Shown one piece after another: positions 1 to 6,744 of a stretch of 8,965 nucleotides of DNA (position 1 is the first letter of the stretch; each line of letters begins with the position of its first letter). The DNA comes from Saprospiraceae bacterium (GTDB taxonomy: Bacteria; Bacteroidota; Bacteroidia; Chitinophagales; Saprospiraceae): contig JABDJE010000120.1 in the NCBI GenBank assembly GCA_013002625.1, positions 1 through 8,965 on the forward strand, written 5' to 3'. The notes beneath the pieces were generated by a model. That model ran no database searches. It had not been told where the DNA came from and saw only the letters and a list, made by a program, of their open reading frames with translations. The position numbers and the translations under genes were made by a program.

Positions 1-757
1 CATCGGACTCTGCCGAAATCAGAAATAACAACAAGGCATTGCGTTCAATATGCCTTAAAAAGCGAATTCCTAAGCCCTTTCCTTCTGCGGCACCTTCAAT
101 GATGCCGGGTATATCTGCCATAATAAATGATCGCGTATCTCGATATTTAACAATGCCCAGGTTAGGTATTAAAGTTGTAAAAGCATAGTTGGCGATTTTA
201 GGTTTGGCTGCTGACACCGTAGCTAATAATGTCGACTTACCAGCATTGGGAAACCCTACCAGACCCACATCTGCCAGGACTTTTAATTCAAGTATTTTCC
301 ATTCGTCCTTACCTTCTTCACCTGGCTGCGCATATCGGGGTGATTGGTTAGTGGGTGATTTGAAATGAGAATTTCCTAAGCCTCCTCTACCTCCTTTTAA
401 CAATATTCTCTCTTCGTCGTGCTCTGTGATTTCAAAAAGAAATTCACCGTCCTCATCCCGCGCAATAGTACCCAAGGGTACTTCTAAAATGATATCATCC
501 CCCGTAGCGCCAGTTTTATGATTAGGCCCGCCGTTTTCACCATGATCTGCAATCACATGCTTACGATACTTTAGCGGCAATAAGGTCCACATGTGCGAGT
601 TACCCTTAAGAATAATATGTCCGCCTCGACCGCCATCTCCACCATCAGGACCTCCTTTTGCTGTCATCTTATCACGATAGAAATGCGCCGATCCGGCGCC
701 GCCTTTCCCAGACCTGCAATTAATCTTAACATAATCAACAAAATTCCTCTCTGCCAT
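1..757 (-). CDS. obg: Obg family GTPase (ribosome assembly/stress GTPase), 3' end cut off by window
   Basis: The minus strand is open from an ATG at 757-755 to the window edge, giving 252 residues of an Obg/CgtA GTPase. The family acts in large ribosomal subunit maturation and stringent-response control in the cytoplasm. Residues 1 to about 157 form the glycine-rich Obg fold (for example GGPDGGDGGRGG at 36-46 and KGGRGGLGNS at 121-130). The G domain follows: Walker A/G1 GFPNAGKS at 168-175, switch I with YAFTTL at 191-196, and G3 DIPG at 215-218. The stretch GLGIRFLRHIERN (228-240) is typical of Obg. G4 (NKxD), G5 and any C-terminal domain lie outside the window. The end LLLFLISAESD resembles Bacteroidota Obg proteins. 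The gene is divergent from the crotonase-family gene across 54 bp. The start agrees with the conserved N-terminus (F-V-D-Y-V-K-I). The identification is very secure. Confidence 0.96.
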   Translation of the reverse strand, partial: MAERNFVDYVKINCRSGKGGAGSAHFYRDKMTAKGGPDGGDGGRGGHIILKGNSHMWTLLPLKYRKHVIADHGENGGPNHKTGATGDDIILEVPLGTIARDEDGEFLFEITEHDEERILLKGGRGGLGNSHFKSPTNQSPRYAQPGEEGKDEWKILELKVLADVGLVGFPNAGKSTLLATVSAAKPKIANYAFTTLIPNLGIVKYRDTRSFIMADIPGIIEGAAEGKGLGIRFLRHIERNALLLFLISAESD

Positions 758-811
758 ATTTCTGAAATTGTGAACTAAATTAGACCTTTACGCTTTCTAA
801 TAAAAAGAAAC
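758..811. promoter_or_regulatory. Short divergent intergenic region between obg and the crotonase gene
   Basis: These 54 bp must hold the promoter or leader of the rightward operon, and of obg unless obg is transcribed from elsewhere. I see no exact match to the Bacteroidota -7 box TAnnTTTG on either strand. On the minus strand TAATTTAG is one base off. There is no clear Shine-Dalgarno sequence; AAAAAGAAA lies just before the plus-strand ATG. The promoter role is inferred from gene orientation only. Confidence 0.35.
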
Positions 812-1576
812 ATGGATAAAACGCAACAAGGACACGTCAAAGCCGATATTGAGAATGGTATCGCTTCAATTGAATTTTACCATCCCTCCCATAATTCTTT
901 ACCTTCTAATTTGCTCAATGCCCTAAAAGAAAGTATTGAAAATCATGGTCGTAATGACGATGTCAATCTAATCGTCGTCAAATCGGCCGGTGACCGTACC
1001 TTTTGCGCAGGAGCCAGTTTCGATGAGTTGGTGCGCATTGAAAATGAAGTTGATGGCAAACGATTTTTCATGGGATTTGCAAGTGTGATCAATGCCATTC
1101 GCAAATGTCCCAAAATTGTAATTGGTCGCGTTCAAGGCAAAGCTGTTGGAGGTGGTGTTGGTTTGTCTTCTGCATTTGACTATTGTATGGCAACTAAATA
1201 TGCATCGGTCAAACTCTCTGAGTTAGCTGTGGGCATTGGACCATTCGTTATCGGTCCAGCTGTCGAACGCAAGGTTGGTGTTTCGGCTTTTTCTCAAATG
1301 GCAATAAACGCCACAGAGTGGCAAACAGCCGAATGGGCCGGTCAGCGCGGCTTGTTTCATGAAGTGTTTGCATCCACGGAACAATTGGATGAATATCTCA
1401 CGCATTTCTGTGAAAAACTAAATACAATGAATCCAGAAGCACTGGCACTGTTGAAAAAAGTTTTTTGGGAAGGCACTGAACATTGGGATAGCCTATTGGA
1501 AGAGCGGGCAGAAATGAGTGGAAGATTGGTCTTGTCTAAGTTTGCCAAAGAAACCATCGGTGGCTTTTTGAAATAA
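812..1576 (+). CDS. Enoyl-CoA hydratase/isomerase (crotonase) family protein, possibly methylglutaconyl-CoA hydratase-like
   Basis: This is a 254-residue, full-length crotonase-fold protein, the family that acts on acyl-CoA thioesters in fatty-acid or branched amino-acid breakdown. The first oxyanion-hole motif FCAGASF is at 64-70 and the second, GKAVGGGVGL, at 109-118. Of the two glutamates used by classical hydratases, the one expected just after the GGG loop is Gly117 here. The second is present as Glu137 in LSELAVGIGP. The stretch GIGPFVIGPAVERKVG (141-156) resembles the 'P-x-x-I-x-P' region of LiuC/methylglutaconyl-CoA hydratases, so a role in leucine degradation is possible but inferred. 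With one acid missing it could instead be an isomerase or act on another acyl-CoA. It is the first gene of a rightward trio, 47 bp before the deacetylase-family gene. The ATG at 812 fits the usual N-terminus (short lead, then ENGIASIEF). No signal peptide is visible. Confidence 0.88.
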   Translation: MDKTQQGHVKADIENGIASIEFYHPSHNSLPSNLLNALKESIENHGRNDDVNLIVVKSAGDRTFCAGASFDELVRIENEVDGKRFFMGFASVINAIRKCPKIVIGRVQGKAVGGGVGLSSAFDYCMATKYASVKLSELAVGIGPFVIGPAVERKVGVSAFSQMAINATEWQTAEWAGQRGLFHEVFASTEQLDEYLTHFCEKLNTMNPEALALLKKVFWEGTEHWDSLLEERAEMSGRLVLSKFAKETIGGFLK

Positions 1577-1623
1577 ATAAACCCTTTAATCTCAAGCTTG
1601 TTACAATAACTTCAGAAAGACTT

Positions 1624-2526
1624 ATGCTAAAAATTGCATACTCAGAAGTTTATAAATATCATTTACCGGAAGGGCATCGATTTCCTATGGAAAAATATGA
1701 ATTATTGCCACAGCAATTACTTCATGAAGGGATTGTGACATCCGATAATTTTTTTCATCCTGATCAATTAACCGAAGAAGAGATATTGCTTACCCATGAT
1801 CCAGCTTATTTACATAAACTTAATCATCTGACGCTCAGCCGAAAAGAAGAACGCAATATTGGGTTTCCCGTACAAAAAGCATTGGTAGAGCGCGGTAAGT
1901 ATATTGCAAATGGAACGTATCAATGCAGTTTATATGCCTTGCAAAATGGTGTCGCCATGAATATTGCCGGCGGTACGCATCATGCTTATCCGGATAAAGG
2001 AGAGGGCTTTTGTGTTTTCAACGATATCAGCATTGCCACCAACTTGTTGTTAGATCGTGGACAGGTCAATAAAGTGCTGATAGTGGATCTGGATGTGCAC
2101 CAGGGCAATGGCAATGCGTTTATATTTCAACAAAATCCTGATGTCTTCACCTTCAGTATGCATGGTGCCAAAAACTATCCACTTAGGAAGGAGGTATCAA
2201 ATCTCGATATAGGACTGGAAGATGGAACGGACGATAAAACTTATCTAGATTTATTGACTAATACATTGCCTCGCATTATAGAAGAAAATGAACCAGAAAT
2301 AATATTCTATCAATCCGGTGTAGATATATTAGAGACGGACAAATTGGGCCGGCTTGGTGTTTCTCTGGAGGGATGTCGTCAAAGAGATCATTTCGTATTT
2401 AATCAAGCCAAGATCAATGATGTACCAATAGTCGCCACGATGGGCGGCGGTTACTCTCATCGAATCTCAGATATAATTAATGCCCATGCAAATACATTTA
2501 AGGAAGCCCAGTATGTTTTCTTTTAG
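1624..2526 (+). CDS. Histone deacetylase family amidohydrolase (class IV/AcuC-like)
   Basis: This 300-residue zinc amidohydrolase has the arginase/deacetylase fold. The family removes acetyl or other acyl groups from lysine side chains or polyamines; bacterial members act on non-histone substrates. Visible catalytic features are the tandem histidines in GGTHHA (His119-His120), GFCVFND (128-134), VDLDVHQGNG with zinc ligands Asp157 and His159, the third ligand Asp234 in YQSGVD, and the catalytic tyrosine Tyr277 in GGGYS. All expected active-site residues are present, so the enzyme should be active. The short length and the motif set resemble the class IV (HDAC11-like) branch common in Bacteroidota. 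It lies 47 bp after the crotonase gene and 24 bp before priA, so co-transcription is likely. The ATG at 1624 directly precedes the conserved LKIAYSEVY start. There is no signal peptide; it is cytoplasmic. The true substrate cannot be read from the sequence. Confidence 0.9.
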   Translation: MLKIAYSEVYKYHLPEGHRFPMEKYELLPQQLLHEGIVTSDNFFHPDQLTEEEILLTHDPAYLHKLNHLTLSRKEERNIGFPVQKALVERGKYIANGTYQCSLYALQNGVAMNIAGGTHHAYPDKGEGFCVFNDISIATNLLLDRGQVNKVLIVDLDVHQGNGNAFIFQQNPDVFTFSMHGAKNYPLRKEVSNLDIGLEDGTDDKTYLDLLTNTLPRIIEENEPEIIFYQSGVDILETDKLGRLGVSLEGCRQRDHFVFNQAKINDVPIVATMGGGYSHRISDIINAHANTFKEAQYVFF

Positions 2527-2550
2527 TAAATTGCCTGGCTAACATCACGC

Positions 2551-5004
2551 TTGCAGCAAGACAAAAAATATATCGATGTAATTCTACCTTTGGCTGTGCC
2601 AAAAGTATATTCCTACAGCGTTCCTGAAGAACTTAGGGCGACCATTCAATTTGGCATTAGAGTAGAGGTGCCATTGCGTAATAAACTGTATTCTGCCCTT
2701 GTCATAGGTGAAAAAGATAAAATAGATGGTTTGCAGAAAGCCCGCGATATAAGGTCCATCATTGACGAGGAGCCGATTATATCTCAAAAACAATACACAC
2801 TGTGGCAATGGATGTCTCAATACTATATGACAACGATCGGAGAAGTCATGAACGTTGCCCTACCAACTGGATTAAAGCTGAGCAGTACGACTAAACTAAT
2901 AGCTACGCCTTCAATTGAGGATCATTTTTCAAACCTGACAGAGAAGGAATATCTTCTTGCAGAAGCCATTGCAATTCAACAGGAAATCACTATTGATAAA
3001 GCACAGGAAATAGTTGAGCAAAAGACTGTCTACCCCATCATTAAATCCTTACTTGATAAGCAAATACTATTTATAAAGGAGGAATTGGTTGAGAAATTCA
3101 AGCCCAAGATGGAGGATTACATTCGGTTTACTGATTTATATCGCAATCAGGATACCAATATCCCGAAGGCCTTTGATCTTGTAGCCAGAAGTGAGAAGCA
3201 AACACGTGCTTTATTAAGTTATGTCCAGTTGTCACGCAATCAAGATTGGATACCCAAAACCGATCTATACAAATTGGCACAAATCGACAACAGTGTCATT
3301 AAGGCCTTGCAAAAGAAATCAATCTTTGAAGTGGAAGCTAAAGAAGTCAGTCGGATAAGCAAGAAAATAGTTGAGGAAAAATCTGTACCTGACTTGAATC
3401 CATTCCAGGCAGACACTATAAAGGAAATCCGTTCTCAATTCGAGGCGGGGACTGATAATATCCTATTGTTTGGAATAACAGGTAGTGGTAAGACGAGGAT
3501 CTATATCGACCTTATAAAAGAAACTATTGCTCAAGGCAAGCAAGTGCTGTATCTGCTTCCAGAAATTGCATTGACAACACAAATTGTAGATCGACTTCTG
3601 ACAGTATTTGATGGTGATATTGGTGTATACCACAGTAAAATGAGCAATAACCAACGGGTTGAATTATGGAATGCATCGCTCGAAGGCAAGCATCTTATTT
3701 TGGGTGCACGTTCAAGTTTGTTTTTACCTTTTAAGGATCTTGGACTCATCATCATTGATGAAGAGCATGACCCTTCCTATAAGCAAACCGATCCTGCACC
3801 AAGGTACAGTGCACGCGATACGGCTTTATACCTGGCCAAACTATATAACTCAAAGGTCATATTAGGTTCAGCCACCCCATCATTGGAAACCTTCTGGAAT
3901 GCACGTCAGGGCAAATATGGTATAGTTCGATTGTTCGAGCGTCATGGAGAATCAGAGTTGCCAGACATTGAAATTGTTGACTTAAAACAGCAATACAAAA
4001 AGGGCTTGATGCGATCGCTTTTCAGCAAAGACTTGAAAGATGCCATCGACACGGCCTTAGCGAACAACGAACAGGTGCTCGTCTTTCAGAACAGAAGAGG
4101 TTACAGTCCTGCACTACAATGTAAGGTCTGTGATTTTTGCGCCCAATGTCCAAACTGTGATGTAAGTCTTACGGTGCACCATTATTTTGAAGAGTTGCGT
4201 TGCCATTATTGTGGTTACAGGCATAAGCTTCCACAAATGTGTCCACAATGTGGTTTTGATAAATTGGATCGATTGGGTTTTGGTACAGAGAAAATTGAAA
4301 ATGAGATTGTAAAGGTATTTCCCGAAGCTAAGGTGGCCCGGTTGGATTTTGATACCGCCAAAACAAAGAACGCCTTTGAGCGGATTCTAAGCAGATTTAA
4401 AAGTCAGGATATCGATATATTGGTCGGAACCCAAATGATAACAAAGGGGTTGGACTTTGATAATATCGCCATCGTAGGAGTCCTGAACGCAGATAAGATT
4501 TTATACTTCCCGGATTATAAAGCCAGTGAACGCGCCTTTCAGTTGTTTACACAGGTAGCAGGTAGAGCCGGCAGGCGTGCCAAAAAAGGCAAGGTTATAT
4601 TGCAAACTTTCAACCCGGATCATCCCGTTGTGAGAGAAACCCGTGACCATGATTTCAAGGCATTTTACAATAGAGAATTAGTAGAGCGGAAGCGCTTCCT
4701 ATATCCACCGTTCTATCGAATGATCAGTATAACGGTTAAACATAAAAAAGCAGATGTAGCTTCAGATGTAGCCCACATTCTGGTAGGAAGACTGAAAAAG
4801 CAATTGGGCAAACGCGTGATTGGACCAACTGTACCTGGAATTTCCAGATTGAGAGGTATGTATCAGCAACAGATCATCATTAAGATGGAGAAAAATATCA
4901 AAATCATCCAACAGGTAAAAACCCATCTGGATCAGAATATCAAGGAGATTCTTGAAATGGAGGGAAAGAAATCGACGCGGATTGTTTGTAATGTGGATCC
5001 GTGA
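2551..5004 (+). CDS. priA: Primosomal protein N' (PriA replication-restart helicase), TTG start
   Basis: This 817-residue PriA is a 3'-5' DNA helicase that recognises stalled forks and starts primosome assembly for replication restart. The N-terminal 3'-DNA-binding domain begins YIDVILPLAVPKVYSY. Superfamily 2 motifs follow: Walker A GITGSGKT 308-315, DEEH box 403-406, GSATPS 439-444, GTQMITKG 626-633 and QVAGRAGR 668-675. A zinc-binding insert with eight cysteines spans Cys524-Cys567. The protein is complete and close to the length I expect for Bacteroidota PriA, longer than the E. coli protein. The start is unusual: the frame opens after a stop at 2527-2529 and has no ATG before the conserved N-terminus. 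TTG at 2551 is the best candidate; ATT at 2530 is the only other weak choice. No clear ribosome-binding site precedes it. The final codons are duplicated downstream (see repeats at 4957-5002 and 6427-6472). Confidence 0.96.
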   Translation: MQQDKKYIDVILPLAVPKVYSYSVPEELRATIQFGIRVEVPLRNKLYSALVIGEKDKIDGLQKARDIRSIIDEEPIISQKQYTLWQWMSQYYMTTIGEVMNVALPTGLKLSSTTKLIATPSIEDHFSNLTEKEYLLAEAIAIQQEITIDKAQEIVEQKTVYPIIKSLLDKQILFIKEELVEKFKPKMEDYIRFTDLYRNQDTNIPKAFDLVARSEKQTRALLSYVQLSRNQDWIPKTDLYKLAQIDNSVIKALQKKSIFEVEAKEVSRISKKIVEEKSVPDLNPFQADTIKEIRSQFEAGTDNILLFGITGSGKTRIYIDLIKETIAQGKQVLYLLPEIALTTQIVDRLLTVFDGDIGVYHSKMSNNQRVELWNASLEGKHLILGARSSLFLPFKDLGLIIIDEEHDPSYKQTDPAPRYSARDTALYLAKLYNSKVILGSATPSLETFWNARQGKYGIVRLFERHGESELPDIEIVDLKQQYKKGLMRSLFSKDLKDAIDTALANNEQVLVFQNRRGYSPALQCKVCDFCAQCPNCDVSLTVHHYFEELRCHYCGYRHKLPQMCPQCGFDKLDRLGFGTEKIENEIVKVFPEAKVARLDFDTAKTKNAFERILSRFKSQDIDILVGTQMITKGLDFDNIAIVGVLNADKILYFPDYKASERAFQLFTQVAGRAGRRAKKGKVILQTFNPDHPVVRETRDHDFKAFYNRELVERKRFLYPPFYRMISITVKHKKADVASDVAHILVGRLKKQLGKRVIGPTVPGISRLRGMYQQQIIIKMEKNIKIIQQVKTHLDQNIKEILEMEGKKSTRIVCNVDP
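4957..5002 (+). repeat. 46-bp direct repeat, copy 1 (authentic priA 3' end)
   Basis: These 46 bp encode the PriA C-terminus MEGKKSTRIVCNVDP and run into the first base of the TGA stop. They recur without a mismatch at 6427-6472, exactly 1,470 bp downstream. The repeat contains a 5-bp inverted pair, CGGAT (4978-4982) and ATCCG (4997-5001), with a 14-base loop. This copy is continuous with the full-length gene, so it is the functional end. Confidence 0.97.
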
Positions 5005-5212
5005 TTTGGGGTCTCAAGTTACAAGTCAAATGTTACAGGGATCCAATTTCCTTGAAACTTTAAACTTGAACCTATAGACCCGTAACAAGAAACAGCAAGA
5101 TTTTTATAGCCACTTATAACATAATTCCTACACAGTATTGCTAAGCTATTGATAGCGCATGATTAAGTAAAGCTGCCAACTTTTTCTTAATTTAAAAGGA
5201 AATAATCTGATC
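5005..5212. other. Intergenic region between priA and the FISUMP gene, with imperfect inverted repeat
   Basis: These 208 bp hold no credible gene. An imperfect inverted repeat is visible: GGGTCT-CAAGTT at 5009-5020 pairs with AACTTG at 5063-5068 and AGACCC at 5076-5081, with a 7-base bulge on the right arm. It lacks a T tract, so it is not a standard intrinsic terminator. The interior is rich in ACTTGAA/GAAAC-type words. A purine stretch AAAAGGA at 5194-5200 may serve as a weak ribosome-binding site for the next gene. No exact TAnnTTTG promoter box was found. Confidence 0.5.
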
Positions 5213-6376
5213 ATGATAAAGCGAATCCAACACATATACGTCATTTTCTTCGTATTCTGTTTTTCAACAGTTGTAGCCCAAAATCTGGATGTGATAGGTG
5301 ATGGATACTTTTCAGGCAAACTTGGAATAGGGACATCAACACCCTCTTCAAAATTACAAGTAGGTAATTTCTCATCACCGACTGGAGATATTTATTTAAC
5401 AGTGGCCAGCCCGGGAGGGAATACTTCGGCTAGTGGGATCAAACTCCGCCATGTTAATGATGATTTTGGATTCACGATTGAAAGTGATGACAAGGTAGGA
5501 GCTCAAGGATTCAAGATTCAAAGACATGTGGGCTCGGCTATGGGAATAACAGATCTATTTATTGATCCCAGCGGAAATTTAGGCATTGGAACTACAACAC
5601 CATCTGAAAAACTTGATGTTGAAGGGGCGATTATTGTAGATTTTTCAAGTAATGCAACTCCAGTAGTGGGTACCATTCGCTTCAACCCGACAACTAATGA
5701 TTTTGAAGGATTTAATGGTTTGTATTGGATCTCGCTTACCGGATATCAATATGAAATCAATGAATTAATAGATCAGGATGGTAATAGCTACCCTACAGTT
5801 GTCATAGGTACTCAAGAGTGGATGGGAAAAAGTTTAAGAACGATTACCTACAACAATGGAGACTCGATTCCATTCATAGGAAATGATGCAGCTGGGGCAA
5901 CAGCTTGGTCTTCTGCAAATTATGGAGCATACTGTATATATGACACAACAGGAACCGGATATTCAAACTTCGATATAATAGAATTCGGACACTTGTACAA
6001 TTGGTATGCAGTAGATGATTCTAGAAATGTATGTCCGAGTGGATGGCATGTACCTACAGAAGCTGATTTTAATACATTAATTACATTTCTTGGCGGGGGT
6101 AACGCAGGTGGACCGATGAAAGAATCAGGTCCATTTTATTGGGATCCTCCTAATTTTGGTGCCACAAACACCAGTGGTTTTACCGCACTTCCAGCTAGCG
6201 GCAGAGATTCCACTGGGACTTACGCAAATTTAGGGGTTGGTTGTTTTATGTGGACTACTCTGGAATGGAATGCCAACGAAGCTCTGTATCGAGCTGTAAC
6301 CTTTGGTACTGATGGAGTGGACTATAATTATGAAAATAAGAAAGCAGGTCTTTCGATTCGTTGTGTAAAAGATTAA
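5213..6376 (+). CDS. Secreted FISUMP-domain protein with tail-fibre-like LGIGT repeats
   Basis: This 387-residue protein starts with a signal peptide: basic MIKR, a hydrophobic core at about 8-21, and likely cleavage after VVAQ near 23. Two copies of an N/K-LGIGT-x-TPS-x-KL-x-V motif at about 36-50 and 122-136 resemble the repeats in phage tail-fibre-like and Bacteroidota surface proteins. Residues from about 183 to the end form a FISUMP (Fibrobacter succinogenes major paralogous) domain. Its signature pieces are IGTQEWMGKSLRT (198-210), GHLYNWYAV (259-267), VCPSGWHVPTEADF (273-286), SGFTALPASGR (321-331) and the terminal GLSIRCVKD. The FISUMP function is unknown; a surface or extracellular role is inferred. 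No type IX sorting domain is present at the C-terminus. The gene stands alone in its orientation, 208 bp after priA, and is bracketed by two copies of the priA 3' end, so it may be a later arrival. The ATG at 5213 gives a proper signal peptide. Confidence 0.85.
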   Translation: MIKRIQHIYVIFFVFCFSTVVAQNLDVIGDGYFSGKLGIGTSTPSSKLQVGNFSSPTGDIYLTVASPGGNTSASGIKLRHVNDDFGFTIESDDKVGAQGFKIQRHVGSAMGITDLFIDPSGNLGIGTTTPSEKLDVEGAIIVDFSSNATPVVGTIRFNPTTNDFEGFNGLYWISLTGYQYEINELIDQDGNSYPTVVIGTQEWMGKSLRTITYNNGDSIPFIGNDAAGATAWSSANYGAYCIYDTTGTGYSNFDIIEFGHLYNWYAVDDSRNVCPSGWHVPTEADFNTLITFLGGGNAGGPMKESGPFYWDPPNFGATNTSGFTALPASGRDSTGTYANLGVGCFMWTTLEWNANEALYRAVTFGTDGVDYNYENKKAGLSIRCVKD

Positions 6377-6381
6377 AATTA

Positions 6382-6474
6382 ATGCTTAAATCCTCCCTCG
6401 ATCAGAACATCACAGAGATCCAGAATATGGAGGGAAAGAAATCGACGCGGATTGTTTGTAATGTGGATCCGTAA
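6382..6474 (+). pseudogene. Detached fragment of a priA 3' end
   Basis: An ATG 5 bp after the FISUMP stop opens a 30-codon frame whose product matches the last 29 or so residues of PriA. The final 15 residues are identical. The preceding ones (KSSLDQNITEIQN against KTHLDQNIKEILE) are similar but changed. At base level the last 46 bp are identical to the authentic priA, while the 39 bp before that match at only 26 positions, some differences being synonymous (CTG/CTC, AAT/AAC, ATT/ATC). It ends in TAA rather than TGA. It has no helicase domain and is most likely a scar rather than a gene; translation is not supported by a ribosome-binding site. Confidence 0.85.
6427..6472 (+). repeat. 46-bp direct repeat, copy 2 (priA tail duplicate)
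   Basis: This is a perfect copy of 4957-5002. Similarity drops to 26 of 39 bases immediately upstream and vanishes immediately downstream, where the octamer array begins. With copy 1 it brackets a 1.4-kb segment that contains only the FISUMP gene. The inverted pair CGGAT/ATCCG is at 6448-6452 and 6467-6471. Confidence 0.97.
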
Positions 6475-6475
6475 T

Positions 6476-6595
6476 GAATGAATGAATGATTGATTGAGTG
6501 ATTGAATGACTTAATGTCTTAATGTCTTAATGTCTTAATGATTCAGTGACTTAATGATTCAATGATTCAATGATTCAATGATTCAATGATTGATT
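6476..6595. repeat. Degenerate octamer tandem array, 15 in-register units
   Basis: Fifteen consecutive 8-bp units stay in register: GAATGAAT, GAATGATT, GATTGAGT, GATTGAAT, GACTTAAT, three GTCTTAAT, GATTCAGT, GACTTAAT, four GATTCAAT and GATTGATT. Apart from the GTCTTAAT units, the members fit GANTNANT. Homogeneous runs inside a degenerate array suggest repeated local expansion by slippage. The array starts 4 bp after the priA-tail duplicate. The period of 8 is not a multiple of 3 and stop codons recur, so it is not coding. Confidence 0.93.
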
Positions 6596-6613
6596 TAGTT
6601 GATTAGTTAATCT

Positions 6614-6653
6614 GTGAATTAGTGAATTAGTGAATTAGTGAATTAGTGAATTA
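6614..6653. repeat. Octamer tandem repeat GTGAATTA x5
   Basis: Five perfect copies of GTGAATTA. Rotated to GAATTAGT, the unit fits the GANTNANT consensus of the preceding array, from which it is separated by 18 bp of similar AT-rich text. A poly-A stretch follows at 6655-6661. Confidence 0.93.
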
Positions 6654-6705
6654 GAAAAAAACAACAATTTACACCTGGAGACTTGAAAACTGAAACCTTT
6701 GTCCC

Positions 6706-6733
6706 AAAACCTAACACCTACTACCTAATACCT
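6706..6733. repeat. Heptamer tandem array, ANNACCT x4
   Basis: Four consecutive 7-bp units AAAACCT, AACACCT, ACTACCT and AATACCT share ANNACCT. The array lies between the two octamer clusters. Confidence 0.8.
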
Positions 6734-6744
6734 GTAGAAACATT

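Noticed and set aside
593..778. Plus-strand reading frame of 61 codons
   Set aside because: It lies antisense to the clearly coding start of obg and shows no protein-like features of its own.
1577..1623. Terminator between the crotonase and deacetylase genes
   Set aside because: Only weak short complementarity (AAG...CTT) and no stem followed by a T tract was seen in this 47-bp gap.
5213..6376. Phage tail-fibre gene
   Set aside because: The LGIGT repeats hint at it, but the signal peptide, the FISUMP domain and the absence of any phage neighbour favour a cellular secreted protein.
5003..6426. Segment between the priA tails as an insertion sequence
   Set aside because: No transposase is encoded, no terminal inverted repeats were found, and a 46-bp gene-end duplication is far longer than usual target-site duplications.
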